Assembly: GCA_002211745.1 (NCBI GenBank)
Contig: CP022114.1
Coordinates: 1,488,001 to 1,552,000, forward strand
Source: Kluyvera genomosp. 3
GTDB lineage: Bacteria; Pseudomonadota; Gammaproteobacteria; Enterobacterales; Enterobacteriaceae
Reading direction: 5' to 3'
DNA: 64,000 nucleotides
Position 1 is the first letter of the stretch. Every line of letters begins with the position of its first letter. Below the pieces are notes generated by a model. It saw nothing but the letters and a program-made list of their open reading frames with translations. It ran no database searches and was not told where the DNA came from. Made by a program: the position numbers and the translations under genes. This document shows positions 21,547-32,929 of this stretch, in pieces.

Positions 21547-22092
21547 ATGGTCGAGCAGAATCATTTGGCAAGCACGGAATGGGTCGATATTGTCAGCGAA
21601 GACAATGAGGTCATCGCGCAAGCGAGCCGTGAACAGATGCGCGCGCAGTGCCTGCGTCACCGGGCAACCTATATCGTCGTGCACGACGGCATGGGCAAAA
21701 TCCTGGTGCAACGCCGCACCGAAACGAAAGACTACCAGCCGGGTATGCTGGACGCCACCGCTGGGGGTGTCGTTCAGGCAGATGAGCCGCTGCTGGAGTC
21801 CGCTCGCCGCGAGGCGGAAGAGGAACTGGGCATTGCTGGCGTGCCATTCGCCGACCACGGGCAATTCTATTTTGAAGATAAGCACTGCCGTGTTTGGGGA
21901 AGCCTGTTCAGCTGCGTTTCACACGGGCCGTTTGCCTTGCAGGAAGAAGAGGTGAGCGAAGTGTGCTGGATGACGCCGGAAGAAATTACTGCCCGCTGTG
22001 ATGAATTTACCGATGACTCGCTGAAGGCGCTGGCGCTGTGGATGACGCGAAACGCCAACAACGAAGTCCACGTTGAGGAAGAAGCCGAGTAA
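21547..22092 (+). CDS. yfcD: Nudix hydrolase YfcD
   Basis: 181 residues, intact. The Nudix box spans [20 protein letters not shown] to [10 protein letters not shown], with the REAEEELG catalytic helix. Close to E. coli YfcD along its length, including the start [15 protein letters not shown]. Substrate unproven; the family cleaves nucleoside-diphosphate derivatives, and the isopentenyl-diphosphate-isomerase-like fold is typical. Confidence 0.93.
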   Translation: MVEQNHLASTEWVDIVSEDNEVIAQASREQMRAQCLRHRATYIVVHDGMGKILVQRRTETKDYQPGMLDATAGGVVQADEPLLESARREAEEELGIAGVPFADHGQFYFEDKHCRVWGSLFSCVSHGPFALQEEEVSEVCWMTPEEITARCDEFTDDSLKALALWMTRNANNEVHVEEEAE

Positions 22093-22095
22093 TCG

Positions 22096-23115
22096 CTAGC
22101 AGCTATCCCTCATGCATAAACTGGAGACGATGGTTTTCCTGTCGCTCCAGTCTCCCTCGTTAAGGCGTTCCAGAAGCGCGCGTCCAGCCTCCAGACCAAT
22201 TTTATGATGCGGTACAGCCATGGTTGTCAACGGCGGTTGACATACCCGGCTAACGTCGCTGTCGCCAAAGCCGACGACGGCTAAATCATCCGGCACTTTA
22301 ATCCGCCGACGTTGGCATTCATAGAGCACCCCACAGGCAAGCTCATCGGAAACACAGACCAGCGCATCCAGCTCCGGCCATGCCAGAATAAACTCGGGAA
22401 GCTGAGAAGCGCCCGTGGAAAAGTTAGCGGGCAGGGCCGCGTTAATCACTCGGGTGGGCGACATATGGTGGCGCAACATCGCTTTATACCAACCATGTAA
22501 ATGCTGCTGGAAAATCCACTGTTCCTGGTTGGCGCACAGTAAACCAATATTCTGATATCCGCGATGGATAAGCATTTCAGTCAGCTCGAACATGGCGGCT
22601 ACGTTATCAATCCCAATATTCATATCGAGAGGATCGGTCCGCATTGCACCGATTTCCATGACCGGAATCGAGGCGTTCTTTAGCCAGTGACGTACGGTGT
22701 CGCTATGTTCAACGCTAAGCAGTATGGCGGCAGCGATATTTGAGGCCAGCAGCGTTTCCAGCAACTTTTCTTCCTGCTCAAGACGGTGTTGCGATTCTGC
22801 GAGCATGATTTGATAGCCTGCCGGCTGCAATATCTGCTGAAGCCCGGCAAACATGGCGGAACAGCCCGCCTCGGCAAGATTGGGCACCACCATGGCGATG
22901 GTCTTTGAAGAGGCGGATGCCAGCGCGCTGGCGGCGAGATTGGGCATATACCCGAGTTCTGCAACCGCCGCTTCGATTTTTTCTCGTAGCTTATCGGATA
23001 CCTGTTCCGGCGTGCGAAGCGCACGGGACACGGTCATGGTGCCGACGCCAGCTAACTGAGCAACATCGGCGATCGTCACCTTGCCGGTACTCCGTCGTTT
23101 TCGGGTAAGAGACAT
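22096..23115 (-). CDS. LacI-family regulator of the PTS/transketolase operon
   Basis: 339 residues from the ATG at 23115 (MSLTRKRRSTG), with AGGA 8 bases upstream. HTH VTIADVAQLAGVGTMTVSRAL is of the GntR (gluconate) subgroup of LacI proteins; the ligand domain includes DDLAVVGFGDSDVSRV. Divergent from the PTS operon with two identical palindromes between them, so it is the probable repressor. Intact although its target operon is full of frame breaks. Corresponds in position to STM2345. Confidence 0.88.
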   Translation of the reverse strand: MSLTRKRRSTGKVTIADVAQLAGVGTMTVSRALRTPEQVSDKLREKIEAAVAELGYMPNLAASALASASSKTIAMVVPNLAEAGCSAMFAGLQQILQPAGYQIMLAESQHRLEQEEKLLETLLASNIAAAILLSVEHSDTVRHWLKNASIPVMEIGAMRTDPLDMNIGIDNVAAMFELTEMLIHRGYQNIGLLCANQEQWIFQQHLHGWYKAMLRHHMSPTRVINAALPANFSTGASQLPEFILAWPELDALVCVSDELACGVLYECQRRRIKVPDDLAVVGFGDSDVSRVCQPPLTTMAVPHHKIGLEAGRALLERLNEGDWSDRKTIVSSLCMRDSC

Positions 23116-23225
23116 ACATATTCCTGCTAAACAGACGTTTTTTATTATCATCCATTACTTCATCTGTCAGGGAGTATACGCCTAACCGGGAAATTTTTCT
23201 GCGTTTTCATGTGATGATTGCGAAA

Positions 23226-23272
23226 TGATAGCGCTATCACAAATCTGTGTGTTCTTGAATGATAGCGCTATC
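23226..23272. promoter_or_regulatory. Twin LacI-type operators
   Basis: The 12-bp palindrome GATAGCGCTATC occurs twice (23227-23238 and 23261-23272), 34 bases centre to centre; the first is extended to TGATAGCGCTATCA. A central CpG is usual for LacI-family operators. The pair lies between the divergent LacI-type gene and the PTS operon, allowing looping or cooperative binding. Confidence 0.85.
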
Positions 23273-23350
23273 TTTGTGAGCGCCCTCTCAGATAACTGTT
23301 GCCTGGTTGCATAAAGTTTGCCCATCTTTTGCGAAAAGACGAGGGACAAA

Positions 23351-23793
23351 ATGCTCAATACCTGGATCTCCGATGCCACTATTACGCTGCAACAGCGTGT
23401 CGAAGACTGGTCGCAGGCGTTGGATATCTGCGCCCGGCCGCTGCTGGAAGCGGGCGTGATTGAAAAAAAATACGTGGCGGCCATCGTGGAACAGCATCGT
23501 AAGCTGGGCCGTACTATGTGCTGGCGCCGGGTTTGGCTATGCCTCATGCGCGGCCAGAAGAAGGCGCCAACGGCTTAGGGCTGTCACTGCTGAAATTACA
23601 GCAGGGCGTATCATTTGGCTGTGAAGAATTCGATCCTGTGGACCTTGTTATTATGCTGGCGGCACCGGATAAGCATAGCCATATTGAAATGATCTCTGCG
23701 CTGGCGGAATTATTTTCCAGCGACGAAGATATGCATAAATTACATCAGGCAACCAGTCTCGAGGAGATTAAAACTATCATCGCACGTTTCTAA
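23351..23793 (+). CDS. PTS EIIA component, ascorbate/mannitol-fructose class
   Basis: About 147 residues, one break at 23507-23511. GLAMPHARPEEG contains the phosphorylatable histidine. Similar in type to UlaC of the ascorbate PTS. GAGGGA precedes the ATG. It receives phosphate from HPr and passes it to the EIIB encoded next. Substrate not established. Confidence 0.85.
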
Positions 23794-23869
23794 TTTATTT
23801 ATACAATCCGACTTATAGCACATTACGCGCCAGCGTGATGGAATGCACTCTACCCAAAAGGTGACAATA

Positions 23870-24142
23870 ATGAAAATTATGGCAATTTGCGGTTCTGGCC
23901 TGGGCAGTAGTTTTATGGTTGAGATGAATATTAAAAAAGTGCTTAAAAAGCTCGAAATAGAGGCTGAGGTGGAGCACTCGGATCTGTCATCGGCCACCCC
24001 TGGAGCGGCTGATTTATTCGTGATGGCCAAAGACATCGCCGCCAGCGCCAGCGTGCCGGAGAGTCAGCTGGTGGTCATTACTAACATCATCGATATTAAC
24101 GAACTCGAAGCGCAGCTGCGCGCCTGGTTTGCCAAACAATAA
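23870..24142 (+). CDS. PTS EIIB component, ascorbate class
   Basis: 90 residues, intact. N-terminal AICGSGLGSSF holds the active-site cysteine loop of UlaB-type EIIB proteins. AAGGTG lies ~7 bases before the ATG at 23870; the upstream in-frame extension lacks a site. Takes phosphate from EIIA and transfers it to the sugar during transport. Confidence 0.88.
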   Translation: MKIMAICGSGLGSSFMVEMNIKKVLKKLEIEAEVEHSDLSSATPGAADLFVMAKDIAASASVPESQLVVITNIIDINELEAQLRAWFAKQ

Positions 24143-24162
24143 TTCTTTATAGCGAGGCGGAT

Positions 24163-25551
24163 ATGTTTATCCTTGAAACGCTGAATTTTGTTGTTGATAT
24201 ACTCAAAGTGCCTTCGGTGTTGGTCGGGTTAATTGCGCTAATTGGCCTGGTGGCACAAAAGAAATCTTTTTCCGATGTTGTGAAGGGAACGATTAAAACT
24301 ATCCTAGGGTTTATTGTCCTGGGCGGTGGGGCGACAGTATTAGTTGGCTCACTGAATCCACTGGGAGGGATGTTTGAACACGCCTTTAATATACAAGGCA
24401 TTATTCCGAATAATGAGGCGATTGTTTCTATTGCGCTTGAGAAGTACGGCGCGTCAACGGCGTTAATTATGGCATTTGGTATGGTCGCGAATATTCTGGT
24501 CGCCCGTTTTACGCGCCTGAAATATATCTTCCTGACCGGCCATCACACCTTCTATATGGCCTGCATGATCGGCGTAATCCTGACAGTTGCGGGTTTCGAC
24601 GGTATCGGACTGGTCTTTACCGGCTCGCTGATCCTCGGCTTGGTCATGGCATTCTTCCCGGCGCTGGCACAGCGCTATATGAAGCGTATTACCGGCACCG
24701 ATGACATCGCCTTCGGCCACTTCGGTACGTTGGGCTATGTGCTTTCGGGCTGGATCGGCAGCGTCTGTGGTAAAGGGTCGCGTTCGACCGAAGAGATGAA
24801 CCTGCCGAAGAACCTGAGCTTCCTGCGTGACAGCTCTATCTCCATTTCACTGACCATGATGATTATCTACCTGATCATGGCGGTCAGCGCAGGGCGTGAA
24901 TATGTTGAAAGCACCTTCAGCGGCGGTCAGAACTATCTCGTCTACGCCATCATTATGGCGATCACCTTTGCTGCCGGTGTATTCATCATCCTGCAAGGGG
25001 TGCGCCTGATTCTGGCTGAGATCGTACCGGCATTTACCGGTTTCTCGGAAAAGCTGGTGCCGCACGCACGCCCGGCGCTGGACTGCCCGGTGGTGTATCC
25101 CTACGCCCTAACGCGGTGTTAATTGGTTTCTTGTTCAGCTTCCTGGGTGGACTCGTTGGGCTGTTCCTGTGTGGGCAGTTTAAGTGGGTGCTGATTTTAC
25201 CCGGCGTGGTGCCGCACTTCTTTACCGGCGCGACGGCCGGCGTGTTTGGCAATGCCACTGGTGGCCGACGCGGCGCGATGATTGGCGCGTTTGCTAACGG
25301 TCTGCTGATCACCTTCCTGCCTGTGCTGCTCTTGCCAGTACTAGGGCGATTGGCTTTGCCAATACGACCTTCTCGGATGCTGATTTTGGCGTTGTCGGTA
25401 TTGTGCTGGGAACCTGGCCCGCTACCTGTCGCCGTTTGCTATTACGGGCCTGGTCGTCGCCTTGTTTGCAGCGCTGGTGGCGTACAACGTTTTTGCGAAA
25501 AAGAAATCTGTGGGCGGCAGCGCGCAGGAGAACAACGGGGCTAAATCATGA
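24163..25551 (+). CDS. PTS EIIC permease, UlaA (ascorbate) family
   Basis: About 463 residues with three breaks (C run ~25106, G runs ~25344 and ~25408); correction extends the gene to the stop at 25549-25551, overlapping the transketolase ATG. Ten or more membrane segments; [14 protein letters not shown] and [13 protein letters not shown] are typical of the UlaA fold. Forms the translocation channel. The linked transketolase implies a sugar or sugar acid that ends in the pentose phosphate pathway; identity unknown. Confidence 0.85.
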
Positions 25552-26374
25552 ATGTGAAAGAAGTGAGCGCACTGGCGCGTGAGATTCGCGTGGAAACCCT
25601 GAAATCGCTGACCAATCTGGGGTTCGGCCATTACGGCGGCAGCATGTCCGTGGTGGAAACGCTGGCCGTGCTGTACGGCGCGGTAATGAAAATTGACCCG
25701 GCAGACCCGGACTGGCCAGAACGGGACTATTTTGTGCTGTCGAAAGGGCACGCCGGCCCGGCGCTGTACAGTACGCTGGCGATTAAGGGATATTTCCCGA
25801 TTGAGGAGCTGAGTACGCTGAACCAAAACGGAACGCGGCTCCCGAGTCATCCGGACAGGCTCAAAACGCGCGGCGTGGATGCGACGACGGGTCGTTGGGC
25901 AGGGGATTTCCATCGCGGCGGGTATGGCGCTCTCGCATCAACTGGCGGGGCGCGCGAATCGTGTTTTCTGCATCGTGGGGATGGCGAACTGAATGAGGGG
26001 CAGTGCTGGGAGGCGTTCCAGTTTATTGCCCATCATCGTCTGAATAACCTGACCGTCTTTGTCGACTGGAACAAGCTGCAGCTTGACGGCAAGCTGGATG
26101 ACATTATCTGTCCTTTCAACCTTGACGAAAAATTCCGTGCCTTTGGTTTTGACGTGGTGACCGTAAAAGGCGATGACATCCCAGGGCTGCTGGCAGCGGT
26201 ACAGCCGGTGCCGCCTGTTGATGCTCGCCCACGGGTGGTGATCCTCGATAGCGTCAAAGGCCAGGGGTGCCCTATCTCGAGAATCTCGCCAATAACCACC
26301 ATTTACGCCTGACGGATGAGATGAAAGAGACGATAAACGAGAGCATTCGTCAACTGGAGGCTGAACATGATTAA
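25548..26374 (+). CDS. Transketolase, N-terminal subunit
   Basis: About 276 residues after restoring four lost bases. Three losses (GGG 25889-25891, GGG 25897-25899, GGGG 25977-25980) bring the frame back, so the raw reading looks continuous but ~30 residues are wrong; the correct stretch reads SLGQGISIAAGMALS. The TPP-binding motif begins VGDGELNEGQ and ends near DWNK. A fourth loss (26270-26272) hides the C-terminus. Split transketolases work as two polypeptides; this half binds TPP pyrophosphate. Syntenic to STM2341. Confidence 0.85.
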
Positions 26375-27318
26375 GGTTGCCCTGCAGGACAAAAAGACGC
26401 TCTGGAAATGCGTAAAGTATACGCCGGATTTGTTGCCCAGCAGATTGCCGAGGGCAGCCCGATCATTGCGCTGGAAGCTGATCTGATGAGCTCTATGGCG
26501 ATGGATAGCGTAGCGCGCGAGTATCCGCAACATGTGATCAACTGCGGCATTATGGAAGCGAACGTGATTGGCACCGCCGCCGGCTATCGCTCACCGGACG
26601 TAAGCCGTTTGTTCACACATTCACCGCATTTGCCAGCCGCCGCTGCTTTGACCAACTGTTTATGTCGCTGGATTATCAGCGCAATAACGTCAAGGTGATT
26701 GCCTCTGACGCGGGAGTGACTGCCTGTCATAACGGCGGTACGCATATGTCTTTTGAGGATATGGGGATTGTCCGCGGTCTGGCGCATTCGGTGGTACTGG
26801 AAGTCACCGATGCGGTGATGTTTGAGGATATTCTGCGTCAGCTCATCAACCTCGACGGTTTTTACTGGCTGCGTACCATCCGCAAGCAGGCGCCGAGCGT
26901 GTATGCGCCGGGGTCAACCTTTACCATCGGTAAGGGTAACGTATTGCGTGAAGGTAGTGATATTACGCTGATTGCCAACGGTATTATGGTGGCAGAAGCC
27001 CTCGAGGCGGCACGCCAGCTTGAGCAGCTTGGGGTCAGCGCGGCGGTGATCGACATGTTCACCCTCAAGCCTATCGACAAAATGCTGGTAAAAAACTATG
27101 CGGAAAAAACCGGGCGTATCGTGACCTGTGAAAACCACAGCATCCATAACGGCCTGGGGTCAGCGGTGGCGGAAGTGCTTGTCGAAACGTGTCCCGTACC
27201 GATGCGGCGGGTGGGGGTGAAAGAACGCTACGGCCAGGTGGGAACACAGGACTTTTTACAGAAAGAATATGGCCTGACTGCGCATGATATTGTGTCGGCA
27301 GCGCGAGAGCTACTGTAA
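26367..27318 (+). CDS. Transketolase, C-terminal subunit
   Basis: About 317 residues with two breaks (CCC 26380-26382, near 26580). The ATG overlaps the N-subunit stop by 8 bases. The pyrimidine-binding domain includes NCGIMEANVIGTAAG with the glutamate that activates TPP, followed by the transketolase C-domain (MFTLKPIDKMLV, TCENHSIHNGLGSAVAE). With the preceding subunit it transfers a two-carbon ketol unit between sugar phosphates. Last gene of the PTS operon. Confidence 0.86.
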
Positions 27319-27320
27319 AT

Positions 27321-27349
27321 AAAAAGGCGACCAAGTTGGTCGCCTTTTT
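27321..27349. terminator. Bidirectional terminator between transketolase and pta
   Basis: Long perfect stem AAAAAGGCGACC / GGTCGCCTTTTT around a 5-base loop between convergent genes, with A- and T-tracts on both sides. Confidence 0.92.
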
Positions 27350-27366
27350 CATGCCATCAGCAAGAA

Positions 27367-29511
27367 TTACTGCTGCTGTGAAGACTGGATCGCGGTCAGA
27401 GCGATGGTGTAGACGATATCGTCTACCAGCGCGCCACGAGACAGGTCGTTCACCGGCTTGCGCATACCCTGCAGCATCGGCCCGATGGAGATCAGGTCGG
27501 CAGAACGCTGTACCGCTTTGTAGGTGGTGTTACCGGTGTTCAGATCCGGGAAGATGAACACGGTAGCGCGACCTGCAACCGGAGAGTTCGGTGCTTTGGA
27601 TTTTGCTACGTCAGCCATAACAGCGGCGTCGTACTGCAGCGGGCCGTCGATCATCAGGTCAGGACGTTTTTCCTGTGCCAGACGAGTTGCTTCGCGAACT
27701 TTCTCTACGTCGCTACCTGCACCAGAGGTGCCGGTGGAGTAGGAGAGCATTGCAACGCGCGGTTCGATACCGAAAGCAATGGCGGATTCAGCGGACTGAA
27801 TCGCGATTTCTGCCAGCTGTTCTGCAGTCGGATCCGGGTTGATCGCGCAGTCGCCGTAAACGTAAACCTGTTCAGGCAGCAGCATGAAGAACACGGAAGA
27901 CACCAGAGAGCTACCCGGCGCAGTTTTGATCAGCTGCAGCGGCGGACGAATGGTGTTCGCAGTGGTGTGAACCGCACCGGAAACCAGGCCGTCTACGTCG
28001 TCCTGTTCCAGCATCAGGGTACCGAGAACCACGTTGTCTTCCAGCTGTTCGCGGGCAACGGTTTCGGTCATGCCTTTGTTCTTACGCAGTTCGACCAGGC
28101 GAGCCACGTAGCTTTCGCGAACCACATCCGGGTCAACGATTTCAACGCCAGCGCCCAGTTCAACACCCTGAGAGGCCGCAACGCGGTTGATTTCGTCCGG
28201 GTTACCCAGCAGGACGCAGGTTGCGATGCCGCGTTCCGCACAGATAGCGGCCGCTTTAACGGTACGCGGTTCGTCGCCTTCCGGCAGAACAACGCGTTTG
28301 CCCGCTTTACGCGCCAGCTCGGTCAGCTGGTAGCGGAATGCCGGCGGAGACAGGCGACGGCTGTGTTCAGAGGTCGCAGTCAGGGAATCAATCCATTCCG
28401 GGTTGATAAAGTTGGCAACGTATTCCTGAACTTTCTCGATGCGCTCGCGGTCATCAACCGGAACTTCCAGGTTGAAGCTCTGCAGGCTCAGAGAGGTCTG
28501 CCAGGTGTTGGTGTTCACCATGAATACCGGCAGGCCGGTAGCGAATGCACGTTCACACAGCTTGCTGATGCGCGGATCCATGTCGTAGCCGCCGGTCAGC
28601 AGCAGGGCACCGATTTCCACGCCGTTCATCGCGGCCAGGCAGGCTGCAACCAGAACGTCCGGACGGTCTGCGGAGGTCACCAGCAGGGAACCTGCACGGA
28701 AGTGCTCCAGCATGTGCGGGATGCTACGCGCACAGAAGGTCACGGACTTCACGCGGCGGGTGTTGATATCGCCTTCGTTGATCACGGTGGCGTTCAGGTG
28801 ACGCGCCATATCGATCGCGCGAGTGGCGATCAGATCGAAGCTCCACGGTACCGCGCCCAGTACAGGCAGCGTGCTGTGGCCTTTCAGCTGTTCAGCGTCG
28901 ATTTTCACGACCTGCGCTTTGGATGAGTCGTCGAAGATCTCAGACAGATCCGGGCGAGTACGGCCCTGTTCATCAACCGGTGCGTTCAGTTTGTTCACGA
29001 TAACGCCGGTGATGTTGGTGTTTTTCGCGCCGCCGAAGCTGTTGCGAGTCAGTTCAATACGCTCGTTCAGCTGTTCCGGAGTGTCGGTACCCTGAGACAT
29101 GACGAAGACGATTTCCGCGTTCAGCGTTTTCGCGATTTCGTAGTTCAGAGACTGAGCGAACTGGTGTTTACGGGTTGGGACCAGGCCTTCAACCAGCACC
29201 ACTTCTGCATCTTTGCTGTTCGCGTGGTAGTTAGCAATGATCTCTTCCATCAGCACATCTTTCTGATTGCTGGAGAGCAGCGTTTCTACATGGCTCATCT
29301 TCAGCGGTTCAGCCGCTGTCGTTGTTGATGAGTTTGCGCGAACGATAGTGGTAGTCTGGTCAGGCGCATCGCCACCGGAACGTGGTTGAGCGATAGGCTT
29401 AAAGACGCTCAGACGAACGCCTTTGCGTTCCATAGCACGGATCACGCCAAGGCTGACGCTGGTCAGGCCGACGCTGGTTCCGGTAGGGATCAGCATAATA
29501 GTACGGGACAC
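27367..29511 (-). CDS. pta: Phosphate acetyltransferase
   Basis: 714 residues, intact, full E. coli length. Converts acetyl-CoA and phosphate to acetyl phosphate. N-terminal P-loop-like domain ([14 protein letters not shown]), central DRTGG domain, and a catalytic C-terminal half from about residue 390 ([47 protein letters not shown]). Downstream of ackA in the same operon, separated by a hairpin. Confidence 0.98.
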   Translation of the reverse strand: MSRTIMLIPTGTSVGLTSVSLGVIRAMERKGVRLSVFKPIAQPRSGGDAPDQTTTIVRANSSTTTAAEPLKMSHVETLLSSNQKDVLMEEIIANYHANSKDAEVVLVEGLVPTRKHQFAQSLNYEIAKTLNAEIVFVMSQGTDTPEQLNERIELTRNSFGGAKNTNITGVIVNKLNAPVDEQGRTRPDLSEIFDDSSKAQVVKIDAEQLKGHSTLPVLGAVPWSFDLIATRAIDMARHLNATVINEGDINTRRVKSVTFCARSIPHMLEHFRAGSLLVTSADRPDVLVAACLAAMNGVEIGALLLTGGYDMDPRISKLCERAFATGLPVFMVNTNTWQTSLSLQSFNLEVPVDDRERIEKVQEYVANFINPEWIDSLTATSEHSRRLSPPAFRYQLTELARKAGKRVVLPEGDEPRTVKAAAICAERGIATCVLLGNPDEINRVAASQGVELGAGVEIVDPDVVRESYVARLVELRKNKGMTETVAREQLEDNVVLGTLMLEQDDVDGLVSGAVHTTANTIRPPLQLIKTAPGSSLVSSVFFMLLPEQVYVYGDCAINPDPTAEQLAEIAIQSAESAIAFGIEPRVAMLSYSTGTSGAGSDVEKVREATRLAQEKRPDLMIDGPLQYDAAVMADVAKSKAPNSPVAGRATVFIFPDLNTGNTTYKAVQRSADLISIGPMLQGMRKPVNDLSRGALVDDIVYTIALTAIQSSQQQ

Positions 29512-29559
29512 GGTTTATCCTCTTTCGTTACCGCCAGTTTCGGGCGGGATACAAAACAG

Positions 29560-29582
29560 CACCGCCAGCTAGGCTGGCGGTG
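29560..29582 (-). other. Hairpin in the ackA-pta gap
   Basis: Perfect 10-bp stem CACCGCCAGC / GCTGGCGGTG with a 3-base loop and no T-tract. A stable intercistronic hairpin that may shape relative ackA and pta mRNA levels. Confidence 0.6.
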
Positions 29583-29587
29583 TGATA

Positions 29588-30789
29588 TCAGGCAGTCAGA
29601 CGGCTGGCGTCTTGTGCAATGACCAGTTCTTCGTTGGTCGGGATAACGATGGCAGGACGAGTGCCTTCTTTGTTGATGAAGCCAGACTTGCCGAAACGGG
29701 CAGCCAGGTTACGTTCGTGATCAACTTCGAAGCCCAGAACGCCCAGTTTGCCCAAGGACAGTTCACGCACCATTGCCGCGTTTTCACCAATACCACCGGT
29801 GAAGATAACCGCGTCCAGACGACCGTCCATCAGTGCAGTGTAAGCACCGATGTATTTCGCCAGACGGTGGCAGTAAACGTCCATTGCACGTTTAGCGTCT
29901 TCTTTATCTTTGTAGTTGTCTTCTACATAACGGCAGTCGCTGGTCACTTCGGTCAGACCCAGCAGGCCGGACTCTTTGGTCAGCAGCTTGTTGATCTGGT
30001 CGATGCTCATGCCCAGGGTGTCATGCAGATGGAAAATGATAGCCGGGTCGATATCGCCAGAGCGAGTACCCATCACCAGACCTTCCAGCGGGTCAGACCC
30101 ATGGAGGTGTCTACGCACACGCCGTTACGGATAGCGGAAACGGAACCGCCGTTGCCCAGGTGGCAGGTGATGATGTTAACTTCTTCAACCGGTTTGTTCA
30201 GAACTTTCGCGGCTTCCTGAGTCACATAGAAGTGGCTGGTGCCGTGCGCGCCGTAGCGACGGATGCCGTGTTCTTTGTACAGGCTGTACGGCAGAGCATA
30301 CAGGTAAGATTCTTCCGGCATGGTCTGGTGGAACGCGGTATCAAATACAGCAACGTTCTTGTCTTTCAGCTGCGGGAAGGATTTCAGCGCTTCGGCGATA
30401 CCGATCAGGTGAGCCGGGTTGTGCAGCGGAGCGAAAGAGGCAGAGTCTTTGATGCCCTGGATAACGGATTCGTCGATCACAACGGAGCTGGTGTACTTCT
30501 CGCCGCCGTGTACGATACGGTGGCCGATCGCGGTCAGCTGAGCAGACAGTTCTGGTTTTTGTGCCAGAATTGTATTAACGATGAAGTTCAGCGCTTCACT
30601 GTGAGCGGCGCCTGCACCTAAAGCCGCTTCTTGTTTACCGCCGTCCATTTTCCACTTGATACGTGCTTCTGGAAGATGGAAACATTCGGCTAAACCAGAG
30701 AGGTATTCTTCACCATTAACTGCATCGATGATTGCAAATTTCAGTGAGGAGCTACCGCAGTTCAGAACCAGTACTAACTTACTCGACAT
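29588..30789 (-). CDS. ackA: Acetate kinase
   Basis: 400 residues with one lost base (GGG 30090-30092 on +). Makes acetate and ATP from acetyl phosphate. ASKHA fold: N-terminal [13 protein letters not shown] phosphate loop, [33 protein letters not shown]-type segment [11 protein letters not shown], and [10 protein letters not shown] near the C-terminus. Pairs with pta for overflow acetate metabolism. A true knock-out is unlikely; the break fits the run-length error seen throughout. Confidence 0.96.
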
Positions 30790-31126
30790 GGAAGTACCTA
30801 TTTATGATACGTGGCTAAAAAAACGTCAATGAGTCATTAAGCGTAGCGCAGGATGACACCGACATTTATGATTAACATCATGCCCGGAACACTTTTCAGG
30901 CATGATCTAAGAAATACATATTGATTCTAAGCCATTTTGCATAATTTTCAGCCAATGGCAGAATATGCGATAATTTGATGTGCCGGAGTGTATAGAATCA
31001 GGTTATCTCAGGCTGGCACAGGATACCCGATTGCCGGGGCTATGCCAAAATTTTTTGAACGATGTCATACCCAGTTGTTGTTTTGCAAAAATATTTTAAT
31101 TTTTATACGAGAAGTTGAGGTTAGCC
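30790..31126. other. Divergent ackA / yfbV regulatory gap
   Basis: 337 bases between divergent ackA and yfbV. AT-rich near ackA, with several -10-like tracts. GTTGAGG supplies the yfbV ribosome site. No convincing operator palindrome or small gene seen. Confidence 0.5.
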
Positions 31127-31580
31127 ATGTCGACTCCCGAGCAACGCCCGGTCAGTTTTTTCAGTTTGTTTAGCCGGGGCAGCACTATGCAAAGACGTGG
31201 CCGCTGGAAAAACGTCTTGCGCCGGTGTTTGTTGAGAATCGCGTGATTCGCGCGACGCGCCATGCGATACGCCTGATGCCGCCGCTGGCGATTTTTACGC
31301 TCTGCTGGCAAATCGCCCTGGGTGGTCAGCTTGGCCCGCGGTGGCCACGGCGCTCTTTGCGCTGAGCCTGCCGATGCAAGGTCTGTGGTGGTTGGGTAAG
31401 CGTTCCGTCACACCATTGCCGCCGTCAATCCTGCAGTGGTTCTATGAAGTGCGCGGCAAATTACAGGAAGCCGGGCAGGCGCTCGCGCCGGTCGAAGGAA
31501 AGCCGGATTACCAGGCGCTGGCTGACACGCTTAAGCGCGCCTTCAAACAACTGGATAAAACTTTCCTCGATGATTTGTAA
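31127..31580 (+). CDS. yfbV: UPF0208 membrane protein YfbV
   Basis: About 151 residues with two breaks (GGGG 31176-31179, CCC 31336-31338). E. coli-like throughout: [20 protein letters not shown], then two membrane segments around [15 protein letters not shown] and [16 protein letters not shown], and a soluble C-terminus ending LDKTFLDDL. Function unknown in the family. Confidence 0.92.
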
Positions 31581-31603
31581 TTGATAGCGAAAAACGCATA
31601 TAA

Positions 31604-32157
<554 letters not shown>

Positions 32158-32158
<1 letters not shown>

Positions 32159-32827
32159 TGGAGGCCGCTGTGCAGTGCAAAGGTTTCCTGTTTGATTTAG
32201 ACGGTACGCTGGTGGATTCGCTGCCGGTGGTTGAGCGTTCCTGGCAGTTTTGGGCGGAAAGCTACGGCGTTGATCCGCAAGCAGTTCTGGACTTTATTCA
32301 CGGCAAACAGGCGATCACCACGCTGCGTCATTTTATGCCGGATAAATCGGAAGCGGAAATTCAGGCCGAGTTTCTGCGGCTGGAACAGATAGAAGCGAAC
32401 GATCTCGACGGTATTCGTGCGCTGCCTGGCGCGGTGGCGCTGCTCCAGCATCTTGATGCGCAAAGCGTTCCATGGCCATCGTTACCTCTGGCTCCATTCC
32501 GGTCGCCCATGCGCGTCATCGCGCGGCGGGCCTGCCGATGCCTGCGGTGTTCGTCACCGCCGAGCAAGTCAAACGCGGAAAGCCGCAACCGGACGCCTAT
32601 TTACTGGGGCCGAACTGCTGGGTCTGCCGCCGCAGGCGTGTCTGGTCGTCGAAGATGCGCTGGCGGGCGTACAGTCGGGGTTAGCGGCGGGCTGCCATGT
32701 CGCCGCCGTGAACGTACCGCAGGAGACGCCCGAGCTGCTGGAGGTCGACTTTGTCCTCTCGACGCTGGCGTCGCTGCGGGTTGAAAAACAGGCTGATGGC
32801 TGGGTTAACGTCTCGCAGAATGCATGA
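32158..32827 (+). CDS. hxpA: Hexitol phosphatase HxpA (YfbT), HAD family
   Basis: About 223 residues with two breaks (~32469-32476 and GGGG 32606-32609). HAD motif I DLDGTLVDS, motif II AIVTSGS, motif III lysine in VKRGKPQPDAY and motif IV VVEDALAGV. The family dephosphorylates sugar and hexitol phosphates in the cytoplasm. Followed by yfbS after ~100 bases. Confidence 0.92.
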
Positions 32828-32929
32828 TCTTATGATTTAGCCCCACATCGTTGGGGCTTTTTTCTGTCACTATAGTCAACGGCTTTTTACTTGAACAACT
32901 TACCGCTTATTTGATGACAAGGATGTGCT

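Noticed and set aside
23351-25551. Calling the PTS genes ulaCBA (ascorbate)
   Set aside because: The class matches, but no ascorbate catabolic genes are present and a transketolase follows, so the substrate cannot be assumed.
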